NCBI GenBank assembly: GCA_900113995.1
Contig: FORK01000017.1
Span: 1-64,000, forward strand
Direction of reading: 5' to 3'
Length of the DNA: 64,000 nucleotides
From: Ruminococcaceae bacterium D5
GTDB lineage: Bacteria; Bacillota; Clostridia; Oscillospirales; Ruminococcaceae
Shown: in pieces, positions 52,947-61,533 of the stretch
Layout: the number at the start of each line of letters is the position of its first letter
Position numbering within the stretch: the stretch's first letter is position 1
Notes under the pieces: model-generated
Told to the model about the DNA's origin: nothing
What the model saw: the letters and a program-made list of their open reading frames with translations, nothing else
Databases searched by the model: none
Translations under genes and position numbers: made by a program

Positions 52947-53939
52947 TCATAGGCTGTCTGCTCCCTCATAGCTGTAATCCAGGATGCTGCTTTTGGGCTT
53001 GCCCCAATCCGGCTGTGCCATATCGTGCGCAACAAGGGCAGTATAGTAGCTGTCAATAGTGCTGGGAGCATTAAACAGCACTGCCCGAAGATATTGCCGG
53101 ATGTTGCGGATCTTAGTGGTGTTCTCCCGCAGACAGTCAAAGACAAACTCGATATGGCTGCTGTTCAGCTTCATAAACTTGCTTTTTACCAGCTCTGCCG
53201 GGTAGTCGTCACCGGCAATGCGGATCTTCTTGCGGGAACTGCATACCGTTTCCAGAATAATGTCCACGATCTCGTTCAGGCGGTCACGGTCAATGCGCTT
53301 ATCCTGCAAAAGGATGTCGTATTCGATGTTATCGCAGATAATCTCCCGGTAAATCCTATATGCTTCATTTTCGCTGTCTGCCGTTTCCTTTCGCTTCCGT
53401 TCCGGCGGCGCAGCCGCTTGTTTCCCATCCACGCTCAAAGGGGAGGGGTAAGGGGAAAGGATAGGAATGGAATCGGTACTTGATAGATCTGTAATTGATT
53501 TTTCTTTTTTTGATAAGTCAGTTCTTAATATATCTTTATTTAATTGCGTTGGATTTTCCAACGTAGGGTTTTCCAACGTAGGATTTTCCTGCGTTGGATT
53601 ATCCAATGTTGGATTTTCCAATGTAGGTAAATCCGATGCTGGCTTTTGGGGAAGCTCATAGATTATATAATCTGCGCCGCGCAGGCGTCCTTTTTCGTCG
53701 CGTTCCCGGCTGCGGACAATATATCCGGCTCTTTCCAGCTCCCGTATTGCCTCCCGGATCGCGTCGATCTTTTCCCGGTTGATAAGGGACAAACCTTTCA
53801 GCGTGTAGTCCCAGTTATCCGGCAGGGACAGCATTTGGGACAGCAGCCCCTTTGCTTTTAGGGAAAGCTCCTGATTGCGTAGGTGGTGATTGGACATAAC
53901 GGTGTAGCCGCTGTTTTTTTCCACCCGAAATACTGCCAT
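52947..53939 (-). CDS. Replication initiator protein A (RepA_N/DUF6017)
   Basis: A 330-residue initiator-like protein. The N-terminal winged helix (GYTVMSNHHLRNQELSLKAK, WDYTLKGLSLINREK) is the RepA_N-type domain of Firmicutes plasmids and integrative elements; the C-terminal part (about 190-330) is the DUF6017-type helical domain. Between them is a five-residue repeat (ENPTL/ENPTQ). AAGGAG precedes the ATG. It suggests that the element once replicated as a plasmid-like form. Confidence 0.85.
   Translation of the reverse strand: MAVFRVEKNSGYTVMSNHHLRNQELSLKAKGLLSQMLSLPDNWDYTLKGLSLINREKIDAIREAIRELERAGYIVRSRERDEKGRLRGADYIIYELPQKPASDLPTLENPTLDNPTQENPTLENPTLENPTQLNKDILRTDLSKKEKSITDLSSTDSIPILSPYPSPLSVDGKQAAAPPERKRKETADSENEAYRIYREIICDNIEYDILLQDKRIDRDRLNEIVDIILETVCSSRKKIRIAGDDYPAELVKSKFMKLNSSHIEFVFDCLRENTTKIRNIRQYLRAVLFNAPSTIDSYYTALVAHDMAQPDWGKPKSSILDYSYEGADSL
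53546..53628 (-). repeat. 15-bp tandem repeat within the initiator gene
   Basis: Five to six copies of a 15-bp unit (consensus GGATTTTCCAAYGTW on the plus strand) encode the peptide repeat L/D-E/D-N-P-T. Such units change copy number easily by slippage. Confidence 0.8.
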
Positions 53940-53959
53940 AGGTTATCAGCTCCTTTCGC

Positions 53960-54172
53960 TCACTCTGCCTTGCTGCGCCGGGTTGCGGTCAGTCTGCCCG
54001 GTTCATACGGACACTCGGCATATACACAAAACCGATATTTCCAGTGCGGACGGTAGAAGTGGCAGGTGTTACAGTTCTCATGCTCGGTGCAGCCGTTCTC
54101 GTACCGGTCAAATCCGGGCTTTCCCTGCATGAGCATTTCAAATGCGCGGCTTTTACCACTCATAAAGTGCAT
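53960..54172 (-). CDS. Cys-rich small mobile-element protein
   Basis: A 70-residue protein with six Cys in C-x5-C-x2-C-x10-C-x5-C-type spacing within CTEHENCNTCHFYRPH and FCVYAECPYE, plus three His, so probably a zinc-binding fold. AGGAGG lies 10 nt before the ATG at 54172. Similar proteins accompany RepA-type genes in gut Firmicutes elements; the function is unknown. Confidence 0.65.
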   Translation of the reverse strand: MHFMSGKSRAFEMLMQGKPGFDRYENGCTEHENCNTCHFYRPHWKYRFCVYAECPYEPGRLTATRRSKAE

Positions 54173-54376
54173 TCCGGCTGCGCCTCCTTTCTGGATTTGG
54201 GCAGAAAAAAAGCCGCAGACTTCTTTCAAAATCTGCGGCGTTAGGGTATGCGAAAAGGAATGCTGCCTTGCGGTAACATCCCTTTTGTCGCTTGGTTATT
54301 CAATTTTTGAGCTAACCTGTTTGCCCACTGCCCTTAAAAGCGTTGATTTTACTGGGTTCTTGCTTGTTTTCTTATG

Positions 54377-54404
54377 TCAGAGGGGCTAAGCAGCCTCTTT
54401 TTTT
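54377..54404 (+). terminator. Terminator at the element's right part
   Basis: AGAGGGGCT pairs with AGCCTCT (one bulge) around AAGC, followed by TTTTTTT. No gene is evident on the plus strand upstream, so it may belong to a lost gene. Confidence 0.6.
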
Positions 54405-54413
54405 GTTTTAGTT

Positions 54414-54468
54414 TGTACATCTATGTACATCTATTTTCAAAAATTTGTACATCTATTTGTACATTTAT
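54414..54468 (+). repeat. Iteron-like direct repeats TGTACATCTAT
   Basis: Copies start at 54414, 54424, 54446 and 54458; the last reads TGTACATTTAT. They lie at the right end of the element, about 240 bp from the Cys-rich gene. They could bind the RepA-type initiator, or be integrase arm sites. Confidence 0.7.
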
Positions 54469-54524
54469 GACCTAAATTCCTCATTAAATATCGTGAATTT
54501 CTAATTGCCGCAAAAATATTTCAG

Positions 54525-54571
54525 CAAAAAAATCCTCAAAAACCGCACCAGCAAGCGATTCTTGAGGATTT
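54525..54571 (-). terminator. tRNA-Asp/Phe/Gly operon terminator
   Basis: On the minus strand AAATCCTCAA pairs with TTGAGGATTT and is followed by a T run. Confidence 0.7.
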
Positions 54572-54575
54572 CTTC

Positions 54576-54651
54576 TGGAGCGGGTTACGAGGCTCGAACT
54601 CGCTACCTCCACCTTGGCAAGGTGGCGCTCTACCAGATGAGCTAAACCCGC
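54576..54651 (-). tRNA. tRNA-Gly (GCC)
   Basis: Minus strand: acceptor GCGGGTT with AACCCGC, anticodon loop TTGCCAA (GCC), T-arm AGTTCGAGCC, encoded CCA. Confidence 0.97.
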
Positions 54652-54656
54652 GGAAA

Positions 54657-54732
<76 letters not shown>

Positions 54733-54736
54733 AAAT

Positions 54737-54813
54737 TGGCGACCCGGATGGGGCTCGAACCCACGACCTCTAGCGTGACAGGCTAGCGTTCTAACCAACT
54801 GAACTACCGGGCC
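54737..54813 (-). tRNA. tRNA-Asp (GTC)
   Basis: Minus strand: acceptor GGCCCGG with CCGGGTC, anticodon loop CTGTCAC (GTC), T-arm GGTTCGAGCC, discriminator G and encoded CCA. First gene of the three-tRNA operon. Confidence 0.97.
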
Positions 54814-54884
54814 AATTTTGGTCACAAACGATTTTCTGCACCGCAAAGCCGCGCTTTTAAAGCCATCGTTTCAGCGACTTTTAT

Positions 54885-54913
54885 ATTATAATACAAAGAA
54901 ATCTGCTTGTCAA
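54885..54913 (-). promoter_or_regulatory. tRNA-Asp/Phe/Gly operon promoter
   Basis: On the minus strand: TTGACA (54913-54908), 17 nt, TATAAT (54890-54885), a perfect consensus. Confidence 0.9.
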
Positions 54914-55008
54914 CGTTTTCCGCACAAAAATCTGCGTATTATAAAATTTTCGGCAGATACTAAACAGGACCGCAGTACACCTTCCAAGCCGTATGAAAGG
55001 AGTCATTT

Positions 55009-55191
55009 ATGAAACATCAACGGATCATCAAAGGAAACAGCACCACAATTCCAAGCCATTCGGAAGTCATCAGCGATTATCAAACCTATGCCGTTACCGA
55101 AAAAGAACGGCCCGGCAAGGGAAATATCCCTCTGAACAGCGAAACATGCGTCGTTGCCAGCAGAGAGTTTATGATCGAAAACAAAAAATAA
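55009..55191 (+). CDS. 60-residue protein, possibly DUF3787-like
   Basis: A small soluble protein. The C-terminal half, NIPLNSETCVVASREFMIEN followed by KK, recalls the iPs...V..AkeWVdeNeK pattern of DUF3787 (CDIF630_02480-type spore surface) proteins, but the match is loose. AAAGGAG lies before the ATG. It stands alone and its stop abuts that of the convergent comEA-like gene. Confidence 0.65.
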   Translation: MKHQRIIKGNSTTIPSHSEVISDYQTYAVTEKERPGKGNIPLNSETCVVASREFMIENKK

Positions 55192-55563
55192 TCAATCAAG
55201 AGAAATCAGCGGCCGAAGCTGCTCCAAGGTTTTCTCTCCGATCCCAGGCACTTCCAAAAGCTGTTCCACCGAGCGGAACGGCCCATTCTGCGTGCGATAG
55301 TCGATGATTGCCTGTGCCAGCACCGGTCCAATTCTGGGAAGTATCTGTAAATCAGCCGCTCCCGCGCTGTTGATTCCCACCAAATAAATGTCCGGCGAAG
55401 ACTGCAGATCCTGATAAGCGGAAAGTTCCAGCGCGGTCTCTTCAGCGCAATATTCCATCAACAGAAATCCGAGCAGGACCAGAAAAAGCGTAAGGCAATA
55501 AACGCCCATGCAACACATCCACAGGCGTTCCCGACCTTTTTCCGTACCGGACTGCTCGGACAT
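55192..55563 (-). CDS. ComEA-like helix-hairpin-helix protein
   Basis: A 123-residue membrane-anchored protein: one N-terminal helix (about 15-36), then two helix-hairpin-helix motifs (LQILPRIGPVLAQAIIDYR and LEVPGIGEKTLEQLRPLI), as in the DNA-binding end of ComEA. The SLBB domain of full ComEA is missing. AGGAGG precedes the ATG. It is the last gene of the minus-strand ileS-lspA-rluD-HAD run; no comEC is in the window. Confidence 0.82.
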   Translation of the reverse strand: MSEQSGTEKGRERLWMCCMGVYCLTLFLVLLGFLLMEYCAEETALELSAYQDLQSSPDIYLVGINSAGAADLQILPRIGPVLAQAIIDYRTQNGPFRSVEQLLEVPGIGEKTLEQLRPLISLD

Positions 55564-55571
55564 CTTTCCTC

Positions 55572-56366
55572 CTATTCCCTCTCCAACATCTCAATCAATG
55601 CCGCTACCGCCCCCCGCTCCACACGACAGAAGGAACGCTCGCAGACCGCTTTCAGGTCCTCCGGCGTGTTTTCTGGACAAAAACACCGGGCGCCCGGCAG
55701 CACAAGCATCTCATAGTCGTTATAGTAATCCCCCATCGTCAGGATGTGATTCCGCGCAATCCTCAATTTTTCCGCGAGGATCTCAATTCCTGTTGCCTTT
55801 GAGACGTTCTGCGGCATCACCTCCACAAAACTGTCACAGGACGTAACGACCCGCAGACCTTCCAGCCGCATCCCCTTCAGGTAGCGGACCAGTCCGGCCT
55901 GTTCCTGCGGCGTGGTGCGGATTACCAGCTTGCACCAGGGATCGGGAAGTACATCACATTTCGTATAAAAGGCCGGGAACCCTGCCATCTTCGGATGTTC
56001 ATAGCCGACCTCATATTTCCCCTCCGCCCGCCAGATGGAAACCGAGCAGTCGGGCACCTCTGCCAACAACCGCTCGACCATGTCCCGGGCGGACGGCGGC
56101 AAATAAAAGCATGCCAGACGTTCCCGCTTCTCTCCGTCATAGAGTAGCGCCCCATTGAGCAACACACAGGGCGCATTAACCGGCAGGCTTTCCAGCAGAT
56201 CAAAGGTACTGCGCGAAACGCCCCGTCCCGTGGCCAAAGCAAAATGCCCACCTTCCCGGGTAAACCGCCGCAGCGCATCAATATTTACCTGTGGTATCGT
56301 ATATTCCGAGGTCATGAGCGTTCCGTCGACATCGGAAAACAGATAGCAGCTGTCAAACCGGCCCAT
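55572..56366 (-). CDS. Cof-type HAD-IIB phosphatase
   Basis: A 264-residue HAD hydrolase: nucleophile motif FSDVDGTLMTSEY, motif II LATGRGVS, the Lys in TPQEQAG-flanked KLVIRT region, and motif IV MGDYYNDYEML. Members dephosphorylate sugar phosphates, PLP or nucleotides; the substrate is unclear. AAAGGAG precedes the ATG, which overlaps rluD by 14 bp. Confidence 0.88.
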   Translation of the reverse strand: MGRFDSCYLFSDVDGTLMTSEYTIPQVNIDALRRFTREGGHFALATGRGVSRSTFDLLESLPVNAPCVLLNGALLYDGEKRERLACFYLPPSARDMVERLLAEVPDCSVSIWRAEGKYEVGYEHPKMAGFPAFYTKCDVLPDPWCKLVIRTTPQEQAGLVRYLKGMRLEGLRVVTSCDSFVEVMPQNVSKATGIEILAEKLRIARNHILTMGDYYNDYEMLVLPGARCFCPENTPEDLKAVCERSFCRVERGAVAALIEMLERE

Positions 56367-57288
56367 ATGTCTCTCCTTTGCGAAGCCTCGCCAAAAAATC
56401 AGAAAAATAGTCGGGCAGTGGCGTCTCGAACAGCAAGTGCTCTCCGGAAACCGGATGGATGAAACCGAGCACCGCCGCGTGCAGGCATTGGCCGTGTAAG
56501 CCCTTTACTCCTTTTGCAGGGCCATAAACCGGATCTCCCGCAACAGGATGTCCCAGCGAAGCCATGTGCACCCGGATCTGATGGGTCCTTCCCGTCTCAA
56601 GCTGAAGACGCACCAGGGAAAAAGCGCGAAAGCGTTCCACGACGGCATAATGAGTCACTGCCCGCCTTGCATTTTTTTCGGTCACACACATCTTTTTGCG
56701 ATCATTCGGATTCCGGCCGATCGGACGATCGACCGTCCCCACGTCCTCGCGCAGGGCGCCGTGCACCACCGCATAATAAATCCGGTCGATGCCGTGACAG
56801 GAAAACTGTTCGGCCAGCCCTTCGTGGGTCCGGTCATCCTTGGCGACGACGAGCAGCCCGCTGGTATCCTTGTCGATGCGGTGAACGATTCCCGGCCGGA
56901 TCACTCCGTTAATCGACGAAAGCTGCCCCCGGCAGTGGTAAAGAAGCGCATTGACCAGCGTGTGGTCCGGGTTTCCCGGCGCGGGGTGCACCACCATCCC
57001 CTGCGGCTTGTTGACCACGACAAGATGCTCGTCCTCATAGACGATCTCAAGCGGAATATCTTCCGGAAAGGCATCGAGCTTTACAGGATCGGAAAGAAAA
57101 AAACGCACCTCGCTGCCCGCCTTCAAGCGAAGATTTTTCGCCCCCGGCAGGCCGCCGCAGAACACCCGCCCCGCCTCACAGAGCTGCTGTGCGGCGCTGC
57201 GGCTTAATCCTTCCGCGCTTTCAGAGAGGAAAAGATCCAGCCGTTTCCCTTCGCAGGCGGGCGGGACAGTCAGCACATATTCCTGCAT
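56353..57288 (-). CDS. rluD: 23S rRNA pseudouridine synthase, RluD family
   Basis: A 311-residue enzyme: N-terminal S4 domain (KRLDLFLSESAEGLSRSAAQ) and RluA-type catalytic domain with HRIDKDTSGLLVVAKDD containing the catalytic Asp, and the C-terminal QIRVHMASLGHPVAGD. It modifies uridines of 23S rRNA. It follows lspA directly, the usual Firmicutes order. Confidence 0.94.
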   Translation of the reverse strand: MQEYVLTVPPACEGKRLDLFLSESAEGLSRSAAQQLCEAGRVFCGGLPGAKNLRLKAGSEVRFFLSDPVKLDAFPEDIPLEIVYEDEHLVVVNKPQGMVVHPAPGNPDHTLVNALLYHCRGQLSSINGVIRPGIVHRIDKDTSGLLVVAKDDRTHEGLAEQFSCHGIDRIYYAVVHGALREDVGTVDRPIGRNPNDRKKMCVTEKNARRAVTHYAVVERFRAFSLVRLQLETGRTHQIRVHMASLGHPVAGDPVYGPAKGVKGLHGQCLHAAVLGFIHPVSGEHLLFETPLPDYFSDFLARLRKGETYGPV

Positions 57289-57828
57289 TTACTTTTCCCC
57301 GGGCGGCTGCTCCTCCGGGTCAGGGGAATCCCCCTCAACGGAAGGAGCGGTTGAAACAGGGGGTTGCTTCCCCTTCCGTCTGGACTCCTCAAGAAAGACA
57401 CCCAGCATCAGCAGGCAGGCCCCAACCACCACAAAACAATCGGCAAGATTGAACATAGGATAAGAAAACAGCGCGTTAATATCAATAAAATCGACAACAA
57501 AACCGCGTGTCAGCCGGTCATAGAGATTTCCCGCACCGCCCGCAACAATCAGGGAGATGCAGGCCTTTTCCAGCGGGAGTCTGACCTTTCCTGAAAAGAG
57601 CAGCCAAACGGCGCCGCAGAGAATCGCCATCGTCACTGACGCAAGCAGGGCAGTCTGCCCCTGAAAGATGCCAAAGGCCGCGCCGCGGTTTTCTACATAG
57701 GTAAACTTCAAAAATCCCGCAACCGGAATGCTGCCGACCGGTGAAAGATCCCGCAGCGCCCAAGCCTTGGCAAACTGGTCGCAGATAAATAAAACGGCCG
57801 ACAGCGTCAGCCACAATAAGCCGGACAT
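57289..57828 (-). CDS. lspA: Lipoprotein signal peptidase II
   Basis: A 179-residue membrane protease with four helices. The catalytic Asp pair lies in GNLYDRLTRGFVVDFID and FNLADCFVVVG. It removes lipoprotein signal peptides. A 30-residue acidic Pro/Ser-rich cytoplasmic tail extends beyond the normal end. GGGGGAG precedes the ATG. It lies between ileS and rluD. Confidence 0.95.
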   Translation of the reverse strand: MSGLLWLTLSAVLFICDQFAKAWALRDLSPVGSIPVAGFLKFTYVENRGAAFGIFQGQTALLASVTMAILCGAVWLLFSGKVRLPLEKACISLIVAGGAGNLYDRLTRGFVVDFIDINALFSYPMFNLADCFVVVGACLLMLGVFLEESRRKGKQPPVSTAPSVEGDSPDPEEQPPGEK

Positions 57829-57850
57829 AGGCTCCCCCTTTTATCAGCAC

Positions 57851-57881
57851 AACGGCGCATCATTTGGACTGATGCGCCGTT
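57851..57881 (-). terminator. Hairpin between ileS and lspA
   Basis: AACGGCGCATCA (57851-57862) pairs with TGATGCGCCGTT (57870-57881), a 12-bp stem without a clear T tract on the minus strand. It may attenuate or process rather than fully terminate. Confidence 0.55.
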
Positions 57882-57894
57882 TGTAATCCAATTT

Positions 57895-60687
57895 TTATTG
57901 AACAATCGAAGCGCAGCGTGCACAGAGGGTAGGATGGCTGTGGTCAGCGCCGACCGTGCCGGAGAAACTCCAGCAGCGCTCGCACTTGGCGCCTTCCGCA
58001 GACAGGATCTCAACGCCGAGTCCTTCAATCTCGCCGGATTCCCCTCCGGCGGCCTTGGTGATCTCGACCTGCGAGACGATCAGGACCGCAGGCATCAGTT
58101 CCTGCACCGAGCAGAGGAAGTCATACAGTTCCCCGTCGGCGTGGAGAACGACCTTCGCCTCCAGCGATTTGCCGATCTTTTTCTGTCCTCTCGCAGCCTC
58201 CAAAAATTTATTGACCGAATCGCGCAGCGCATGGATACGGTCCCATCTGGCCATGAATTCTTCGGTTGCCAGCGCACCCTTTGCCTCGGGCATTTCATGG
58301 AGCATCACCGATTCGGTGCTGTCCCCATCGAGCTTGGGCAGGTAGCTCCAGATCTCTTCGCAGGTAAAAGGAATGATCGGCGCAATCAGCAGAGTCAGGC
58401 CGCGCAGGATCTGATAAATCGTGCTTTGCGCCGCCCGGCGGGAAACCGAACCGGCAGCCTCAACATAGAGCCTGTCCTTGAGCACATCGAGGTAGAAGTT
58501 GGACATGTCAATGGTACAGAAATTATGCACCGAATGATAAATTGTATAGAACTCATAATCACGATATGCCGCGCGCACACGTTCGGTGAGCTTCTCAAAG
58601 CGCGCCAGCGCCCAGCGGTCGATGTCGGTGAGCTGCTCTTCCGAAGCCATATCCTTCCTGGGGTCAAAATCGTAGAGATTTCCCAGAATATAACGGGCAG
58701 TGTTGCGGATTTTGCGGTAAACTTCGGAAAGCTGCTTGAGAATCTCCTTGGAAACGCGGATATCCGAGTGATAGTCGGAGGAAGCGACCCAGAGCCGCAG
58801 GATATCGGCGCCGTACTGATCGGTGATATCCTCCGGCATCATGCCGTTGCCCAGCGACTTGGACATCTTCTTGCCCTCGCCGTCAACCACCCAGCCATGG
58901 GTGCAGACCTCCCGATAAGGAGCCTCTCCTCTCCAGGCCACTGCGGTCAGCAGGGATGACTGGAACCAGCCGCGGTACTGGTCGGCTCCCTCCAGATAAA
59001 GGTCGGCGGGCCAGCTGTGGTGAGGGCGGGTCTCGGGATCGAGGACCGACGCATGGGTAACACCGGAATCGAACCAGACGTCCATGATATCGGTTTCTTT
59101 GGTGAACTCATGACAGCCGCAGTGCAGGCAGACGGCGCCTGCGGGCAGGATTTCAGAAGCAGCCTTTTCATACCAGGCGTCCGACCCCTCGGTGCGGAAC
59201 AGCTCGGCAACCGCCGAAATGCTCTCGTCGGTAATATACTCCTTGCCGCAGTCCTTGCAGAAGAAAATCGGAATCGGTACGCCCCAGGTCCGCTGGCGGG
59301 AGATGCACCAGTCGCTGCGCTCCTGCACCATGCCGATCATGCGGCTTTCGCCCCAGCCGGGAATCCAATGGACCTTCTTGACTGCTTCCACAGCCTGATC
59401 TTTGAATTTCTCAACCGAGCAGAACCACTGCTCGGTCGCGCGGAAGAGGATCGGCTTCTTGCAGCGCCAGCAGTGCGGATACTGGTGGATGACCTCCTCA
59501 TAGGCAAAAAGCGAACCCGTTTTCTGCATATGGTCAAAAATTGCCACATTCGCCTGATCGGTGGTCAGCCCGGCAAACTGTCCGGCCTCCTGCGTCATAA
59601 AGCCCTTGTCGTCAACCGGAACGACGATCGGAATCTTCGGGTAATGGTTCACGCAGACCTCAAAGTCTTCCAGTCCATGTCCGGGAGCAGTATGAACGAT
59701 ACCGGTGCCGCTCTCAAGGGTCACATGATCGCCGACGATGACCAGCGAATCACGATCGATGAAGGGATGCCTGCATACCATGTATTCCATATCCTTGCCG
59801 GTGAAGCGGCCCAGGATCTCATAATCGGTGATTTTCGCAGCTTCCATCACCGAGGGCAGAAGCGCCTCGGCAACAACGATATACTCGTCGTTCTCCCGGA
59901 CCAGCACATAGTCGTAGCGCGGTCCGACGCAGAGAGCGAGGTTGGCCGGCAGGGTCCATGTGGTCGTAGTCCAGATGATGATGTAGGTCTTGGCAAGATC
60001 GGCGCCGAGCTTGGTCAGCAGACCTCCTTTGTCGTCGCTGACCTGAAAACGGACATAAACCGTTTTGCAGGGGTCTTCACGGTACTCAATCTCCGCCTCC
60101 GCCAGAGCGGTCTGGCAGTCGGGGCACCAATGAACCGGCTTGAGTCCCTTGTAGATATAGCCCTTCTTGGCCATGGCGCCGAATACCTCGATCTGCCGGG
60201 CCTCAAAATCCTTGGTCAGGGTCAGATAAGGGTGTTCATAATCTGCAACGGTACCGAGGCGCTTAAACTGTCCCATCTGAATTTTGACGTGCTTTTTGGC
60301 AAACTCGCGGCACTGGCGGCGCAGCTCAACCGGAGTGATCGAGCGGTCGATCCCCAACTCGGCGAGGGCCTTGAGCTCGATGGGAAGACCATGGGTATCC
60401 CAGCCGGGAATATAGGGGGCACAGTACCCCATCATATTCTTGGAACGGACAATAATATCCTTGAGGACCTTATTGAGGGCAGTGCCCATGTGGATCGAAG
60501 CGTTGGCATAGGGAGGGCCGTCGTGAAGGATGAAGGTCGGCTTTCCGGAATTGTGCTCGATCATCTTTTCATAGAGGTCGCTCTTCTCCCAGTTCTCGAT
60601 CATGCCCGGCTCCTTTTGAGGGAGGGAGGCGCGCATCGAGAAGTCGGTCTTGGGAAGGTTCAGGGTGCTGTTATAATCGTTAGCCAT
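57895..60687 (-). CDS. ileS: Isoleucyl-tRNA synthetase
   Basis: A 930-residue class I synthetase: HIGH-like motif SIHMGTALNK, the editing domain (WTTTTWTLPANLALCVGP), KMSKS in KKMSKSLGN, the anticodon-binding domain, and a C-terminal zinc finger CERCWSFSG with CARC. AAGGAG precedes the ATG. Only 44 bp separate it from divIVA, and no T-box leader is present. Confidence 0.97.
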   Translation of the reverse strand: MANDYNSTLNLPKTDFSMRASLPQKEPGMIENWEKSDLYEKMIEHNSGKPTFILHDGPPYANASIHMGTALNKVLKDIIVRSKNMMGYCAPYIPGWDTHGLPIELKALAELGIDRSITPVELRRQCREFAKKHVKIQMGQFKRLGTVADYEHPYLTLTKDFEARQIEVFGAMAKKGYIYKGLKPVHWCPDCQTALAEAEIEYREDPCKTVYVRFQVSDDKGGLLTKLGADLAKTYIIIWTTTTWTLPANLALCVGPRYDYVLVRENDEYIVVAEALLPSVMEAAKITDYEILGRFTGKDMEYMVCRHPFIDRDSLVIVGDHVTLESGTGIVHTAPGHGLEDFEVCVNHYPKIPIVVPVDDKGFMTQEAGQFAGLTTDQANVAIFDHMQKTGSLFAYEEVIHQYPHCWRCKKPILFRATEQWFCSVEKFKDQAVEAVKKVHWIPGWGESRMIGMVQERSDWCISRQRTWGVPIPIFFCKDCGKEYITDESISAVAELFRTEGSDAWYEKAASEILPAGAVCLHCGCHEFTKETDIMDVWFDSGVTHASVLDPETRPHHSWPADLYLEGADQYRGWFQSSLLTAVAWRGEAPYREVCTHGWVVDGEGKKMSKSLGNGMMPEDITDQYGADILRLWVASSDYHSDIRVSKEILKQLSEVYRKIRNTARYILGNLYDFDPRKDMASEEQLTDIDRWALARFEKLTERVRAAYRDYEFYTIYHSVHNFCTIDMSNFYLDVLKDRLYVEAAGSVSRRAAQSTIYQILRGLTLLIAPIIPFTCEEIWSYLPKLDGDSTESVMLHEMPEAKGALATEEFMARWDRIHALRDSVNKFLEAARGQKKIGKSLEAKVVLHADGELYDFLCSVQELMPAVLIVSQVEITKAAGGESGEIEGLGVEILSAEGAKCERCWSFSGTVGADHSHPTLCARCASIVQ

Positions 60688-60731
60688 TGGATTTATTCTC
60701 TCCTTAACACGATCTTGCCCGATCGCGGGAT

Positions 60732-61520
60732 TTACTTAAATTTAGGTTTTTTGTCATTGTGCGGAATCTTAAATGCACTGCCGAATTTGAGTTCTCCAAA
60801 CTTCGAGGTGACGACAGGCTGCTCTTCCTCCTCGTCATCCTGTGCGAAATCCGGCTCCTCGGGTTCATCCTCACCGAAAAAGGGTGGGACAACCTCCTCA
60901 TCGGGCGCCGGAGATACCGGCCCAGCAGAAGGCGGCGCAAAGGAAGACTCTGGCTGCGGCGCAGCAGGCTCGGGAACCGGAGGTTCGGGTACCGGCACTG
61001 CGGGTGGAATTTCCGGCTCAGGCGAGGCGGAAGTCTCCGCGGGCTGCTGCACGGCGGCGTCGGCCTTTTCTATCTGACCCGGCAGCGCGCTGATCAGCTC
61101 GAGATGCTGCTTGTAAAGGTCGAGAAGCCGGTTCTTAAAGGAGGCAACCTCCTTCTGGATGCGGGTCAGTCCCTCCTGTTCCCGCTCGATCTGACGTTTG
61201 GCATTGTTGACCATCGCTTCCGCCTTAATGGTGGCGTCCCGCATAATGATCTCCGCCTTGGTCTTGGATTCCCGGATCACGCTGTCACCGAGCTTCTGTG
61301 CGCCGAGCAGTGCGGTGCGCAGGCTCTCTTCATCCTCGCGGTATTCGGTCAGTTTGTCGGCGAGCACCTCAAGCTTTTTTTCCAGATCGGCGTTCTGCCC
61401 AAGCAGCTCGGTCATCGACTTCGCCACCTCGTCGAGATAGGCGTCCACATCGTCCATGCGGTATCCGAAGCCGAAAGTTTTGTCAAAGGTCTTTTCTGAG
61501 ATTTCCTTTGGAGTCAGCAT
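60732..61520 (-). CDS. divIVA: DivIVA-family cell division protein
   Basis: A 262-residue protein. The N-terminal lipid-binding domain (MLTPKEISEKTFDKTFGFGY, MDDVDAYLDEV) is followed by a long coiled coil (about 40-160) and a low-complexity Pro/Glu/Ala tail (about 165-245). It marks curved membrane at poles and septa. AAAGGAG lies before the ATG at 61520; the frame extends 53 codons upstream into ylmH without signals. Confidence 0.93.
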   Translation of the reverse strand: MLTPKEISEKTFDKTFGFGYRMDDVDAYLDEVAKSMTELLGQNADLEKKLEVLADKLTEYREDEESLRTALLGAQKLGDSVIRESKTKAEIIMRDATIKAEAMVNNAKRQIEREQEGLTRIQKEVASFKNRLLDLYKQHLELISALPGQIEKADAAVQQPAETSASPEPEIPPAVPVPEPPVPEPAAPQPESSFAPPSAGPVSPAPDEEVVPPFFGEDEPEEPDFAQDDEEEEQPVVTSKFGELKFGSAFKIPHNDKKPKFK

Positions 61521-61533
61521 GCCGTTTTCTCCT

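Larger units (their letters stand above)
49284..54520. mobile_element. Decayed mobilizable element between tRNA genes
   Basis: It holds an integrase tail, a chimeric relaxase ORF, an IncQ-like nic site, a DUF3847 gene, a LytTR/DUF3021 pair, a RepA-type initiator gene and a Cys-rich gene, nearly all on the minus strand, between tRNA-Cys and the tRNA-Asp/Phe/Gly operon. The limits given are the inner edges of the tRNA transcription units; no attachment repeat was found. The mix of parts from different element families suggests successive insertions and deletions. Confidence 0.75.

Noticed and set aside
53546-53628. CRISPR-like or satellite repeat at 53.5 kb
   Set aside because: The 15-bp units are in frame within the initiator gene and encode a peptide repeat.
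54414-54468. CRISPR array from the TGTACATCTAT repeats
   Set aside because: Units are 11 bp with unequal, very short spacers and there are no cas genes; iterons or integrase arm sites fit better.
60688-60731. T-box leader for ileS
   Set aside because: Only 44 bp separate ileS from divIVA and they hold just the ribosome site; there is no room for a T-box.
59017-61077. Long plus-strand open frame opposite ileS and divIVA (686 codons)
   Set aside because: It spans two well-identified minus-strand genes and their gap, and its sequence is low-complexity at the end; a shadow.
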